From Caccovicinus sp051878975 (GTDB lineage: Bacteria > Bacillota > Clostridia > Lachnospirales > Lachnospiraceae), in contig JBJELD010000028.1 in assembly GCA_051878975.1 (NCBI GenBank), positions 4,476 through 68,475 on the forward strand: 64,000 nt of DNA, given 5' to 3'. The position numbers were made by a program, and so were the translations under genes. Below the pieces are notes generated by a model. The model was not told the DNA's origin. It saw only the letters and a list, made by a program, of their open reading frames with translations, and did not search any database. Shown in pieces: positions 43,883 to 53,079 of this stretch. Within the stretch, counting starts at the first letter, position 1. Each line of letters starts with the position of its first letter.

Positions 43883-46800
43883 ATGAACGTAAAAAATTTG
43901 ACCATCAGCGCCTTCTGGAAAGGCGAGGTGGGAGTCAAGGCACAGGTGGAAGAGCTGGGCCGGGAATATCGGGTACAGTTATACTGCAGGGGTAGTTCGG
44001 TTCGGGACTACTCCTGTTCCTGCAGGGAGGGAAATTCCTGCAAGGGCATGTGCCGCCATGCAGCTGCCGTGTGGGAAGCCTATCAGAAGCAGGGCGGCAG
44101 TGCGGACCAGACAAAGCGGGTGAGTTCCGGACTGGTTTACACCTCTCAGGAGGTGCGGACCATGATCCGGGAATATACCAACCGGGAGGTTGCCCAGATT
44201 CAGCTGGAAGGACAGGACGGGCTGGTGTCCTTTATTCCGAAAATTTCGGTGGTGACGCAGAACCGGGAAATCAAGGTGGATTTTAAAATCGGTCGGGAGA
44301 GGCAGTATCTGGTCAAGGACCTGGCAGCCTTTGCTCAGGCCATGAGCCACGGCACTTATGTGGAATACGGGAAAAGCTTTGCTTTTTACCACAGTCTGGA
44401 TGCTTTTACTCCGGAGAGCCGGCCGCTGGTGGAATTTGTGGTAGAGCTGGTCAATACCTACCGGGATTATTATTCTCAGTTTCGGCGTTCGTCCTTTGAC
44501 ACCCAGCCTCCGCTTCGGGAGCTTTCCCTGAACCGGGAGAACCGGGACCGCTTTTTCTCTATTATGGAGAATCAGAAGGTGGAGACCGAGGTAGGAACGA
44601 GAGGCAAATGGGAGCTTCTGGTATGCCGTCAGAATCCACAGTTTCATGTGCAGATCAAGCGTATCGGTGCAGACGGCCTGTCGGTTTCTCTGAGCGGGAA
44701 ACGGTTTATCTTTTTCGGAGAAAAGGGACTGTATCTGGGAGATGAGGAGCGGATCTATCGATGCGATGAGGAGTGCAGCCGGATTCTCGGTGTCTTTGTG
44801 GACCAGATGAGCGCCAGCGTGAAAAATACGGTGACCGTCAGCGAGAAGGATATTCCGCTGTTTTACGAGCGGGTCCTTCGGAAGATCGAGCCGTACTGTA
44901 TTTTTGAAGGGGATGAGATTGACTGGGAGTCCTACCGTCCGGAGCCGTTAAAGGCCGAATTTAAATTTGATTCCGGCGAATCGGGGGAGCTGGTAATGGA
45001 GCCGACGCTTTCCTACGGGGATTTTTCCTTTCATCCGATCGAGGATGAAATGCTTCCACGGACGGTCTGCCGGGATGTGCCGGGAGAATTCCGGGTCAGT
45101 CAGCTGATCACCAAATATTTTAAATACAAAGATCCGGACGGGAAAAAACTGGTGATCCGGGACGATGAGGAGACGCTGTTTTTGCTGATTGAAAACGGCA
45201 TCAATGAATTTGCACAGCTGGGAACGGTTCTGGTTTCGGATTCGATTCGGAAATGGAAGATCCTTCCTCCGCCGAAGATCACGGCGTCGGTTGCCATGGG
45301 AAGCGGATGGCTGGATATCAAGCTGGATATGGGGCAGCTGACCAGCAGCGATCTGGACAGGATCCTGGGAGCCTACCAGCAGAAGAAGCGGTTTTACCGG
45401 TTAAAATCCGGAGAATTTTTAAAGCTGGAAGATGACGGCCTTCTGGCTGTGGCGCGGTTGAGCGACGGCCTGTCGCTTTCGGGGAAAGAGCTTTTGGGGG
45501 ACGGCCTTCGTCTTCCTGGCTACCGGGCACTGTATCTGGACAGCTTATTGAAGGAGGGCCCGGGAATTGCCTTTTACCGGGATCAGATGTTTAAGGCGAT
45601 GGTCCGGGGCATGAAAGCGGTAGAGGACAGCGATTTTGCCGTTCCGCTTTGTCTGCAGGGTGTGCTGAGAGGCTATCAGAAGCTGGGCTATCGCTGGCTC
45701 AGAACACTGGATTCCTATGGCTTCGGCGGAATTCTGGCGGATGATATGGGACTGGGGAAAACGGTCCAGATTATCTCGCTGTTTGTGGATGAATATGAAG
45801 GTGCAGGAAAACAGCTGCAGGAAGAGGCGGGCTCCGGTTTGCAGCCGTCTCTGATCGTCTGCCCGGCTTCTCTGGTCTATAACTGGGAGAACGAATTTCA
45901 GAAGTTTGCGCCGCAGCTGAAGGTCTGCACCGCTGCCGGCAGTGCCGCCGAGCGGGAACAGGTCTTAAAAACGCTGGAGGAGCAGGAATGTCAGGTGGTG
46001 ATCACCTCATACGATTTACTGAAGCGGGATATGGCGTATTATGAGAACATGTCCTTCCGCTTCCAGGTAATCGATGAGGCACAGTTTATCAAGAATGCTT
46101 CTACACAAAGTGCCAGAGCGGTAAAGGCCATCCGTGCAAGGACCCGTTTTGCTCTGACCGGCACGCCGATTGAAAACCGGCTCAGTGAGCTGTGGAGTAT
46201 TTTTGATTACCTGATGCCGGGCTTTTTGTTTACCTACCAGAAATTTAAACGGTCCTATGAGACGCCGATCGTCAAGGAAGGAGACGGAGAAGCGCTGCGG
46301 AATTTAAAGCGTCTGATTGGTCCGTTTATTCTGCGGCGCGTCAAGAAGGATGTGCTGAAGGAACTGCCGGATAAGCTGGAGACGGTGGTTTATTCCCGGT
46401 TTGAGGGTAAGCAGAAGGAGCTCTATACGGCCAATGCGGCCCGGCTGAAGGAAGAACTGGAAAATCAGAGCGACGGCACGTACAACAGCGAGAAGCTGCA
46501 GATTCTGGCGGGACTGACCCGTCTGCGCCAGATTTGCTGTGATCCGCTTCTGTGTTATGAAAACTACAGGGGAAGCTCCGCCAAGCTGGATACCTGCATG
46601 GATCTGGTCCGGAACGGTGTGCAGGGCGGACACAAGATCCTGTTGTTTTCCCAGTTTACCTCGATGCTGGCACTGATCGAGAAGCGGCTGAAGGAGGAGC
46701 AGATTGCATGCTATACTCTGACCGGAAGTACCTCCAAGGAAGAGCGGCTGAAGATGGTGGAATCTTTCCACAGCGATGACGTTCCGGTATTTTTGATTTC

Positions 46801-47086
46801 TCTGAAGGCAGGAGGAACGGGACTGAACCTGACAGCGGCAGATATGGTCATTCATTACGACCCCTGGTGGAACGTGGCGGCTCAGAATCAGGCTACGGAC
46901 CGGGCGCACCGCATCGGACAGGAAAAGCAGGTATCCGTGTTTAAACTGATCACCAAGGGAACCATTGAAGAGAATATTATGACACTGCAGGAGTCCAAAA
47001 AGAGTCTGGCGGATCAGATCATTGCGGAAGGAACGCTGTCCTTTGCAAGCCTGACCAGGGCGGATATTCTGCAGATGCTGGGATAG
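43883..47086 (+). CDS. SNF2-family helicase with SWIM zinc finger
   Basis: A 1067-residue Swi2/Snf2-type DNA translocase. SWIM finger CSC (45-47) ... CRH (57-59), a long middle segment (about 100-560) typical of bacterial members, then the ATPase: GILADDMGLGKTVQII (Walker A), VIDEAQFIKN (DEAQ), TGTPIENRLSELW, followed by the second lobe LLFSQFTSMLALI and AQNQATDRAHRIGQEKQV (motif VI). Probable role in remodelling protein-DNA complexes or transcription recycling (RapA-like) but not proven. It follows argS by 29 bases. Confidence 0.9.
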   Translation: MNVKNLTISAFWKGEVGVKAQVEELGREYRVQLYCRGSSVRDYSCSCREGNSCKGMCRHAAAVWEAYQKQGGSADQTKRVSSGLVYTSQEVRTMIREYTNREVAQIQLEGQDGLVSFIPKISVVTQNREIKVDFKIGRERQYLVKDLAAFAQAMSHGTYVEYGKSFAFYHSLDAFTPESRPLVEFVVELVNTYRDYYSQFRRSSFDTQPPLRELSLNRENRDRFFSIMENQKVETEVGTRGKWELLVCRQNPQFHVQIKRIGADGLSVSLSGKRFIFFGEKGLYLGDEERIYRCDEECSRILGVFVDQMSASVKNTVTVSEKDIPLFYERVLRKIEPYCIFEGDEIDWESYRPEPLKAEFKFDSGESGELVMEPTLSYGDFSFHPIEDEMLPRTVCRDVPGEFRVSQLITKYFKYKDPDGKKLVIRDDEETLFLLIENGINEFAQLGTVLVSDSIRKWKILPPPKITASVAMGSGWLDIKLDMGQLTSSDLDRILGAYQQKKRFYRLKSGEFLKLEDDGLLAVARLSDGLSLSGKELLGDGLRLPGYRALYLDSLLKEGPGIAFYRDQMFKAMVRGMKAVEDSDFAVPLCLQGVLRGYQKLGYRWLRTLDSYGFGGILADDMGLGKTVQIISLFVDEYEGAGKQLQEEAGSGLQPSLIVCPASLVYNWENEFQKFAPQLKVCTAAGSAAEREQVLKTLEEQECQVVITSYDLLKRDMAYYENMSFRFQVIDEAQFIKNASTQSARAVKAIRARTRFALTGTPIENRLSELWSIFDYLMPGFLFTYQKFKRSYETPIVKEGDGEALRNLKRLIGPFILRRVKKDVLKELPDKLETVVYSRFEGKQKELYTANAARLKEELENQSDGTYNSEKLQILAGLTRLRQICCDPLLCYENYRGSSAKLDTCMDLVRNGVQGGHKILLFSQFTSMLALIEKRLKEEQIACYTLTGSTSKEERLKMVESFHSDDVPVFLISLKAGGTGLNLTAADMVIHYDPWWNVAAQNQATDRAHRIGQEKQVSVFKLITKGTIEENIMTLQESKKSLADQIIAEGTLSFASLTRADILQMLG

Positions 47087-47131
47087 CGGAAAACAGAAAA
47101 AATAACAAGTACAGAGAGGAGCAGAAGAACC

Positions 47132-47755
47132 ATGAAAGTTTTGATGATTAACGGAAGCCCGAATGAGAAGGGCTGTACCTTTACTGCATTAAGCGAGATT
47201 GCGGAAGCGCTAAAGGAGGACGGCGTAGACAGCGAGATCGTACAGATCGGAAAGGGCGCGATTCACGGCTGCATCGGCTGCGGCGGCTGCGGAAAACTGG
47301 GCCATTGTGTCTTTACAGATGACCCGCTGTGTGAGGCAGTGGAGAAGGCCAGGGAGGCGGACGGCCTGATTGTAGGTTCGCCGGTTTACTATGCGTCTCC
47401 AAACGGCTCCATTCTGTCCTTTATGGACCGGATGTTCTATTCCGGCGGAAAGTATCTGGCTTACAAGCCTGCAGCAGCAATCGCTTCTGCCAGAAGAGCC
47501 GGAACTACGGCAACGCTGGATTCGCTGAACAAGTATTTCCTGTTCAACAAGATGCCGGTGGTTTCCTCCAATTACTGGAATATGGTTCACGGCAAATGTG
47601 CGGCAGATGTGGAGCAGGATCTGGAAGGGCTGCAGATCATGCGGAACCTGGGACATAATATGGCCTGGATGTTAAAGTGTATTGAGCTGGGAAAGGCAAA
47701 CGGGGTCTGTCATCCAGAAGGAGAGCAGAAGATTTATACGAATTTTATCCGGTAG
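47132..47755 (+). CDS. Iron-sulfur flavoprotein / NADPH-dependent FMN reductase family
   Basis: A 207-residue flavodoxin-fold protein. MKVLMINGSPNEKGCTFTAL phosphate loop for FMN, then a Cys-rich loop GCIGCGGCGKLGHC, VGSPVYYASPNGSILSFMDR and an extended C-terminal part. The cysteine arrangement resembles multimeric flavodoxin-like oxidoreductases but with incomplete spacing for a full iron-sulfur ligand set, so simple FMN-dependent reductase is equally possible. Confidence 0.85.
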   Translation: MKVLMINGSPNEKGCTFTALSEIAEALKEDGVDSEIVQIGKGAIHGCIGCGGCGKLGHCVFTDDPLCEAVEKAREADGLIVGSPVYYASPNGSILSFMDRMFYSGGKYLAYKPAAAIASARRAGTTATLDSLNKYFLFNKMPVVSSNYWNMVHGKCAADVEQDLEGLQIMRNLGHNMAWMLKCIELGKANGVCHPEGEQKIYTNFIR

Positions 47756-47807
47756 GCGGTGCGGATGGGCTCGTGCTCCGGTTTCTGCAGTGGGTATCAC
47801 ATAAGCC

Positions 47808-47862
47808 GGAAAGACAGAAAAAATGGCGGAATTTGCCGCCATTTTTTCTGTCTTTCCAGTTT
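47808..47862. terminator. Long perfect inverted repeat, bidirectional terminator
   Basis: 22-base perfect arms (47808-47829 and 47836-47857) around a 6-base loop, containing A6 and T6 runs inside the stem. Long for a simple terminator. The 300 bases between 47755 and 48059 otherwise show a TAAAAT (47992-47997) as a possible -10 for lacZ without a good -35. Confidence 0.7.
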
Positions 47863-48058
47863 CGTCATACCGAATGCTCCGCAAGTCGCGTTCTCGTCAT
47901 TTATGCCGCCGGTGTCGGATGAAGCAAAAATGGAGATAGAAAAATGCATGCTATCGGAAGTTTTTTTATGGAAGGTTCGAGAGGATTTTGGTAAAATAGA
48001 AGCAGTATGATTGGAAAAGCAGTCAGAGTTTATGGAAGAAAACGAGGAGGAATGCGTT

Positions 48059-51000
48059 ATGGAGAATACAACCTGGAGCTTAGAATGGCTGGAGGATCCG
48101 GAGATTTTTCGGGTAAACCGCCAGAATGCTCATTCAGATCATAAGTATTTTATCAGCTGGGAGGAGATGGAGCGGGGAGAGATGAGCCTGCGCGTATCAC
48201 TGAACGGCGCATGGAAGTTTGCCTATGCGGAAAATCCGGATCTTCGTCAGGCAGATTTTTACAAGGCGGATTATGATCTTTCCGCATGGGATGAGATTCA
48301 GGTACCGGGGCATATTCAGACCCAGGGTTATGACAAATGTCAGTACATCAATACACAGTATCCCTGGGACGGTCATGATGAGCTTCGCCCGCCTCATATT
48401 TCCAGGACCTACAATCCGGTGGGAAGCTATGTGAAGGAGTTTTTCGTGCCGTCTGAATGGAAAGGAAAACGAATCGCGGTATCTTTTCAGGGAGTGGAAA
48501 CGGCCTTTTACGTATGGTGCAACGGGCAGTTTGTGGGGTACAGCGAGGATACCTTTACTCCGTCGGAATTTGAACTGACTCCATATTTAAAGAGGGATCC
48601 GTCTGAAGGACCGAACCGCTTGGCAGTGGAGGTCTATAAGCGGAGCAGCGCCAGCTGGATTGAGGATCAGGACTTTTTCCGCTTTTCCGGAATTTTCCGG
48701 GAGGTTTATCTGTATGCAATTCCGGCCTTTCATGTGCTGGATCTGTTTGTCCGTGCCGATCTGAAGGATGACTACAAAACGGGAACCCTGGAAGCAGAGC
48801 TGACTTTGACCTCGGCGGAGGACGGACCGGGCGCCTTGATCCAGGCGGAGCTGTTTGACCGGGAAGGCAATTCGGTATGTGTATTTCCGGCAGGGAAGAG
48901 ACCGCATCATGGCAGAGGAAAGGTTTCCTTTTCTGCGCTGGAGGGCATTCCGGAGGTACACAGCTGGAGTGCGGAGTGTCCGTATTTATATACGTTTGTT
49001 GTTACGGTTACTCATGCGCAGAGCGGGGAGCTGCTGGAAATGATTCCGCAGAAAATCGGTTTCCGCCGCTTTGAAATGAAAAACGGCGTGATGCAGATCA
49101 ACGGCAAGAGGATCCTCTTCAAGGGAGTGAACCGCCATGAGTTTGATCTGCGCCGGGGCCGTGCCGTGACGGAAGAAGATATGCTGTGGGATATCCGGTT
49201 TATGAAGCAGCATAATATTAATGCGGTCCGCACCTGCCATTATCCGAACCAGACCAGATGGTATGAGCTCTGCGATGAATACGGCATTTATCTGATTGAT
49301 GAGACAAATCTGGAAAGCCACGGCTCCTGGCAGAAGATGGGGGCCTGTGAACCCTCCTGGAATGTGCCGGGAAGTCTGCCGGAATGGAGAGAATGTGTTC
49401 TGGACCGGGCAAAATCCATGCTGGAGCGGGACAAGAATCACCCGTCCGTGGTGATCTGGTCCTGTGGAAATGAATCCTATGCCGGGGAAGATATTCTGGC
49501 CATGACGGAATTTTTCCATCATCGTGACAACAGCCGTCTGGTGCATTACGAGGGCGTGTTCTGGAACCGGGAGTTTGATTCGATTTCCGATATGGAAAGC
49601 CGGATGTATGCGAAGCCGGCGGAGATTGAAGCCTATTTGAAGGGGCATCCGAGAAAACCCTATATTTCCTGCGAGTATATGCATGCCATGGGAAATTCTC
49701 TGGGCGGAATGAAGAAATATACGGATCTGGAGGCCTATGAGCAGTATCAGGGCGGCTTTATCTGGGATTATATTGATCAGTCTCTTGTGAAGCTGGACTG
49801 CGACGGGAAAGAGATCCATGGCTATGGCGGCGATTTTACCGATCATCCGACCGATTATCATTTTTGCGGAAACGGCATTGTGTACTGCGATCGTACCGTT
49901 TCTCCGAAGGCCCAGGAGGTCAAGTTCCTGTACCAGGATCTGAAGCTTTCGGTGGACCGGAGCCAGGTGGTGATCCAGAATGATGCAAGATTTCTGGATA
50001 CCTCCGTCTATACCTTTGTGTATCAGGTCTGGAAGGACGGAAGGCTTCAGTCGGAAAACGGCTTTGAGGCAGCGGTTCCCGCCATGGAGACCAAAGCGTT
50101 TTCGCTTCAGGAGCTGGGGATCCGGCTTCCGGAGCCGGAGGGCGGAGAATATACCTACCGGGTGCTGGCGCGGCTGAAGGAGAAGACACTCTGGGCGGAT
50201 GCCGGATTTGAGCAGGCCTTCGGAGAGAGCACGGAGCGGCTGGAAGGAACCGGTCCGGACAGCGGCCGGACAGCGAAAAAGCCGGCAGCTGCTCCGCTGC
50301 GGGTCGTGCACGGCGACGTGAATCTGGGTGTGCACGGAGATGGCTTTACGGTGCTGTTTTCACGGGCTGACGGCGGCATTGTGGCACTGCGGTATGACGG
50401 GAAAGAGTGGATCACCAAGCCGCCGGTGCCGGTTTACTGGAGAGCGACTACGGATAATGACCGGGGCAATCATTTCAGCGTTTCCAGTCACATCTGGATG
50501 AGCGCCGGACTGTTTTTCGGTTATGCAAACACCGATGTGGAGGTCAAAGAAGAGGCAGAGCGGGTGACGGTCCGGTATACCTATCATCTGACGGTGACCC
50601 CGGCTGCAGAAACAACGGTGACATATGTGGTGACTCCGGACGGAAAAATTGGGGTGGAAGCGCATTTCTTCGGAGCGGCCGGGCTTCCGCAGCTGCCGGT
50701 ATTCGGAATGCGTTTCCGCCTGCCGGGACGGATGAAGTCCTTCTCCTGGTACGGCTATGGGCCGGAGGAATGCTATCCGGACCGGATGGAGGGAGCAAAG
50801 CTTGGCCTTTACACCTCTTCGCCGGAAAAAAATCTGTCGCCGTATCTGATGCCTCAGGAATGCGGGAACCGCACCGGCTGCAGATGGCTGTCGGTGGAGG
50901 ACGGGAAAGGAAGCGGCCTGTTGTTTACAGCAGAAGCCGGCAGGCCGTTCCAGTCCAGTGTGCTTCCATATACGGCAGAGGAGCTGGAGCTGGCGGCGCA

Positions 51001-51178
51001 TTGGGATGAGCTGGCTTCGCCGCAGTATACCAACGTCTGCCTGTATTCCGCCATGCGCGGCGTAGGAGGAGATGACAGCTGGGGCGCTCCGGTTTATCCG
51101 GAATACTGCATCAGCGGTGAGGAGGATCAGATTCTTCGATTTACCATAGAAAAGCTTCCGGAAGAGGTATGCGAATAA
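48059..51178 (+). CDS. lacZ: GH2-family beta-galactosidase
   Basis: A 1039-residue glycoside hydrolase of LacZ type splitting beta-galactosides in the cytoplasm (no signal peptide). Order: GH2 N-terminal sugar-binding domain, immunoglobulin-like domain, TIM barrel with FKGVNRHEFDLRRG, the acid/base Glu472 in SCGNESYAG and nucleophile Glu539 in ISCEYMHAMGNS, and the C-terminal beta-galactosidase small-chain domain (TTDNDRGNHF, GYGPEECYPDR). ATG 48059 chosen because AGGAGG (48045-48050) precedes it at the right distance; the frame is open back to 48011. Confidence 0.93.
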   Translation: MENTTWSLEWLEDPEIFRVNRQNAHSDHKYFISWEEMERGEMSLRVSLNGAWKFAYAENPDLRQADFYKADYDLSAWDEIQVPGHIQTQGYDKCQYINTQYPWDGHDELRPPHISRTYNPVGSYVKEFFVPSEWKGKRIAVSFQGVETAFYVWCNGQFVGYSEDTFTPSEFELTPYLKRDPSEGPNRLAVEVYKRSSASWIEDQDFFRFSGIFREVYLYAIPAFHVLDLFVRADLKDDYKTGTLEAELTLTSAEDGPGALIQAELFDREGNSVCVFPAGKRPHHGRGKVSFSALEGIPEVHSWSAECPYLYTFVVTVTHAQSGELLEMIPQKIGFRRFEMKNGVMQINGKRILFKGVNRHEFDLRRGRAVTEEDMLWDIRFMKQHNINAVRTCHYPNQTRWYELCDEYGIYLIDETNLESHGSWQKMGACEPSWNVPGSLPEWRECVLDRAKSMLERDKNHPSVVIWSCGNESYAGEDILAMTEFFHHRDNSRLVHYEGVFWNREFDSISDMESRMYAKPAEIEAYLKGHPRKPYISCEYMHAMGNSLGGMKKYTDLEAYEQYQGGFIWDYIDQSLVKLDCDGKEIHGYGGDFTDHPTDYHFCGNGIVYCDRTVSPKAQEVKFLYQDLKLSVDRSQVVIQNDARFLDTSVYTFVYQVWKDGRLQSENGFEAAVPAMETKAFSLQELGIRLPEPEGGEYTYRVLARLKEKTLWADAGFEQAFGESTERLEGTGPDSGRTAKKPAAAPLRVVHGDVNLGVHGDGFTVLFSRADGGIVALRYDGKEWITKPPVPVYWRATTDNDRGNHFSVSSHIWMSAGLFFGYANTDVEVKEEAERVTVRYTYHLTVTPAAETTVTYVVTPDGKIGVEAHFFGAAGLPQLPVFGMRFRLPGRMKSFSWYGYGPEECYPDRMEGAKLGLYTSSPEKNLSPYLMPQECGNRTGCRWLSVEDGKGSGLLFTAEAGRPFQSSVLPYTAEELELAAHWDELASPQYTNVCLYSAMRGVGGDDSWGAPVYPEYCISGEEDQILRFTIEKLPEEVCE

Positions 51179-51209
51179 AATAAGCGCAAAAGAAAGGATC
51201 ATCATACAG

Positions 51210-52223
51210 ATGCTTGCAAATTATAATCTGTTGAAAATTCTGGCCATTTTTATGGTAGTGGCGGTTCATATGCTGAATGTGGTGGAGCTGGTTCTGCCCG
51301 GAGATATCCGGGCGTTTCGGCTTCATGAGATGGTGAGGACCATTCTGCTTACCAGCAATGGTTTGTTTTTTATGCTGAGCGGCCGGTTTCTTTTGGAGCA
51401 TTATGACGGAAAAATCGGCCGCTTTTACTGGAAGAGGTTTGTAAAGATCGGAATTCCGGTGCTGGCGGCATCCTTGTTTTATGATGTGTATGTTTACGGC
51501 AGGGCGGGGATGGGGGCCGTCTTCTGGAAAAGGTTCGGAAAGGATCTGCTTCAGAGTCATATCCAGGGGTATTTGTGGTTTGTATATGCGCTGGCAGGAT
51601 TTTACCTGGCGGTACCGTTTCTGGCGCGGATGTTTGCGCATCTGAGCCGGCAGGAGAAGGCGGTGCTTGTGGGAGTTACCATTGTATTCTTTTTTGTACA
51701 GAATCTGTATCAGATTTTTCAGCTGGAGATGGTGTTTACCTCCTATCCGCTGTACAGCTGGGTGTTTTACTGTGTCCTCGGGTATCTTCTGGACAGCCTG
51801 GAGCTGTCCGGAGGGCAGAAGAACCGGCTGATCCTGGCGGGGGTGCTTGCTTTTTTGGTGTCTGCCTGGGAGGTCGGTTTCTGGGAGCGGGAAAATCCGG
51901 CGCTTCACAACTATTCTCTGACCATGATCTCCATGACCATGGCGGTTTATCTGGCTGTGACCACTTATGGAAAAACGTTTGCAGACCGGTTTGCTCCGGT
52001 CATTCAGTTTCTGGCACGCCGTTCTTTTTATATTTATCTGATGCACGGTCTGACGCAGAACTGGATTGCAGGCTGGACAGCCGGGAGAGCGAAGGGGTGG
52101 GGCTGCTGGCTTGCCCTGTCTGTACTGTCGTTTGTAATGGCCCTTGGAATCGGCTGTGTGCTGGAGGCGGTATATGAACCGATCTCCAGGCGGCTTTTAA
52201 GATGGAGGAAACCGTTAACATGA
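51210..52223 (+). CDS. Membrane acyltransferase-3 family protein
   Basis: A 337-residue multi-span protein with the family's opening NYNLLKILAIFMVVAVHML (charged residue then His in helix 1), YWKRFVKIGIPVL, and LARRSFYIYLMHGL near the end. Likely acylates a surface glycan or lipid. It follows lacZ by 31 bases and its end overlaps the phosphopantetheinyl transferase gene by 22 bases. Confidence 0.8.
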   Translation: MLANYNLLKILAIFMVVAVHMLNVVELVLPGDIRAFRLHEMVRTILLTSNGLFFMLSGRFLLEHYDGKIGRFYWKRFVKIGIPVLAASLFYDVYVYGRAGMGAVFWKRFGKDLLQSHIQGYLWFVYALAGFYLAVPFLARMFAHLSRQEKAVLVGVTIVFFFVQNLYQIFQLEMVFTSYPLYSWVFYCVLGYLLDSLELSGGQKNRLILAGVLAFLVSAWEVGFWERENPALHNYSLTMISMTMAVYLAVTTYGKTFADRFAPVIQFLARRSFYIYLMHGLTQNWIAGWTAGRAKGWGCWLALSVLSFVMALGIGCVLEAVYEPISRRLLRWRKPLT

Positions 52224-52837
52224 TCTATCTTAGAAAATTTTCCGCCCCGGAAGGCGCAGGCGGAAAAGAAAAATACCGGAGCGAGCATGAAGCCGGGCTC
52301 TTGCTTCTTTGGGATGCCCTGAAGCTGGAATATGGTCTGGAGCTTGCGGATCCGGAGAAGGAAATCAAACGGGATAAGCGGGGAAAACCGTTTCTTGCCG
52401 CATATCCGCAGGTCTTTTTTAATATCAGTCATAGTGGGAATATGGCAGTCTGTGCGTTGGGGAACGCCGAGCTGGGAGTGGATGTGGAAAAAATCCGCCC
52501 GGCCCGCCTTCATGCAACCAGACGGATTCTGACGGACCGGGAGCGGGGATGGCTGGAGGGCTGCCCGGAGAATATGCGGGATCTGGAGTTTTTCCGGATC
52601 TGGACCTTAAAGGAAAGCTGTGCAAAGGCGACGGGAGCCGGTCTGGCAATGGATTTTACCGGTGTCGAATGCAGCTTTCCGTCCGGATCGGTCTGTGTGT
52701 CCTTTTTAAAGCCGGCTGCAGGAGGGCAGGAGGCTGCGAAAGCGCCTTCCTGGAGATTTTCACAGAAGCTGTGGGACAACGAATATGTAATCTCCTACTG
52801 CGGACAGGAGGAGAAACCGGAATTTTTGATGCTGTAA
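52202..52837 (+). CDS. Sfp-type 4'-phosphopantetheinyl transferase
   Basis: A 211-residue enzyme that moves 4'-phosphopantetheine from CoA to carrier proteins. FFNISHSGNMAVCAL, LGVDVEKIRP (magnesium Asp-x-Glu) and FFRIWTLKESCAKATGAGL (the W-x-x-KES motif) are all intact. It overlaps the acyltransferase. No peptide or polyketide synthase is near, so the acyl carrier protein at 10542 in the polysaccharide locus is a reasonable client. Confidence 0.9.
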   Translation: MEETVNMIYLRKFSAPEGAGGKEKYRSEHEAGLLLLWDALKLEYGLELADPEKEIKRDKRGKPFLAAYPQVFFNISHSGNMAVCALGNAELGVDVEKIRPARLHATRRILTDRERGWLEGCPENMRDLEFFRIWTLKESCAKATGAGLAMDFTGVECSFPSGSVCVSFLKPAAGGQEAAKAPSWRFSQKLWDNEYVISYCGQEEKPEFLML

Positions 52838-52964
52838 AAGAGCTGCATCAAAAAAATCTGCCGGTGAGAGGCGGAAAAAATGAGAAAAAGGGCGGAAAGC
52901 AGGCAAAAAAGCGGATTAAGACGAAAAACTACTGGATTTTTCTGCACTACTGTGCTATACTGCT

Positions 52965-53016
52965 AAACAACGCAAGGGAGCGTGAAAATTTACCTGCCGC
53001 CCTTGCGTTGTTTTTT
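52965..53016 (+). terminator. Hairpin with T-tract before oppA
   Basis: CAACGCAAGGG (52968-52978) pairs with CCCTTGCGTTG (53000-53010), extended by A-T pairs, with TTTTTT following. A TATACT (52956-52961) just upstream could start a transcript at or close to the stem, so it may be a terminator for the previous genes or a 5'-end hairpin of the oppA message. Confidence 0.75.
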
Positions 53017-53079
53017 CCATGCACAGGGTCATTGCTCCTCTGTACATGGAGCAAGCAGCAAAAAAAGGAGGATGTTATT

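Noticed and set aside
48986..50335. Minus-strand frame of 449 codons opposite lacZ
   Set aside because: Shadow of the beta-galactosidase gene; no start site or domain.
52549..53079. Extended N-terminus for the oppA gene
   Set aside because: The extra 177 codons overlap the phosphopantetheinyl transferase and the hairpin; the ATG at 53080 has a strong ribosome site followed at once by a lipoprotein signal.
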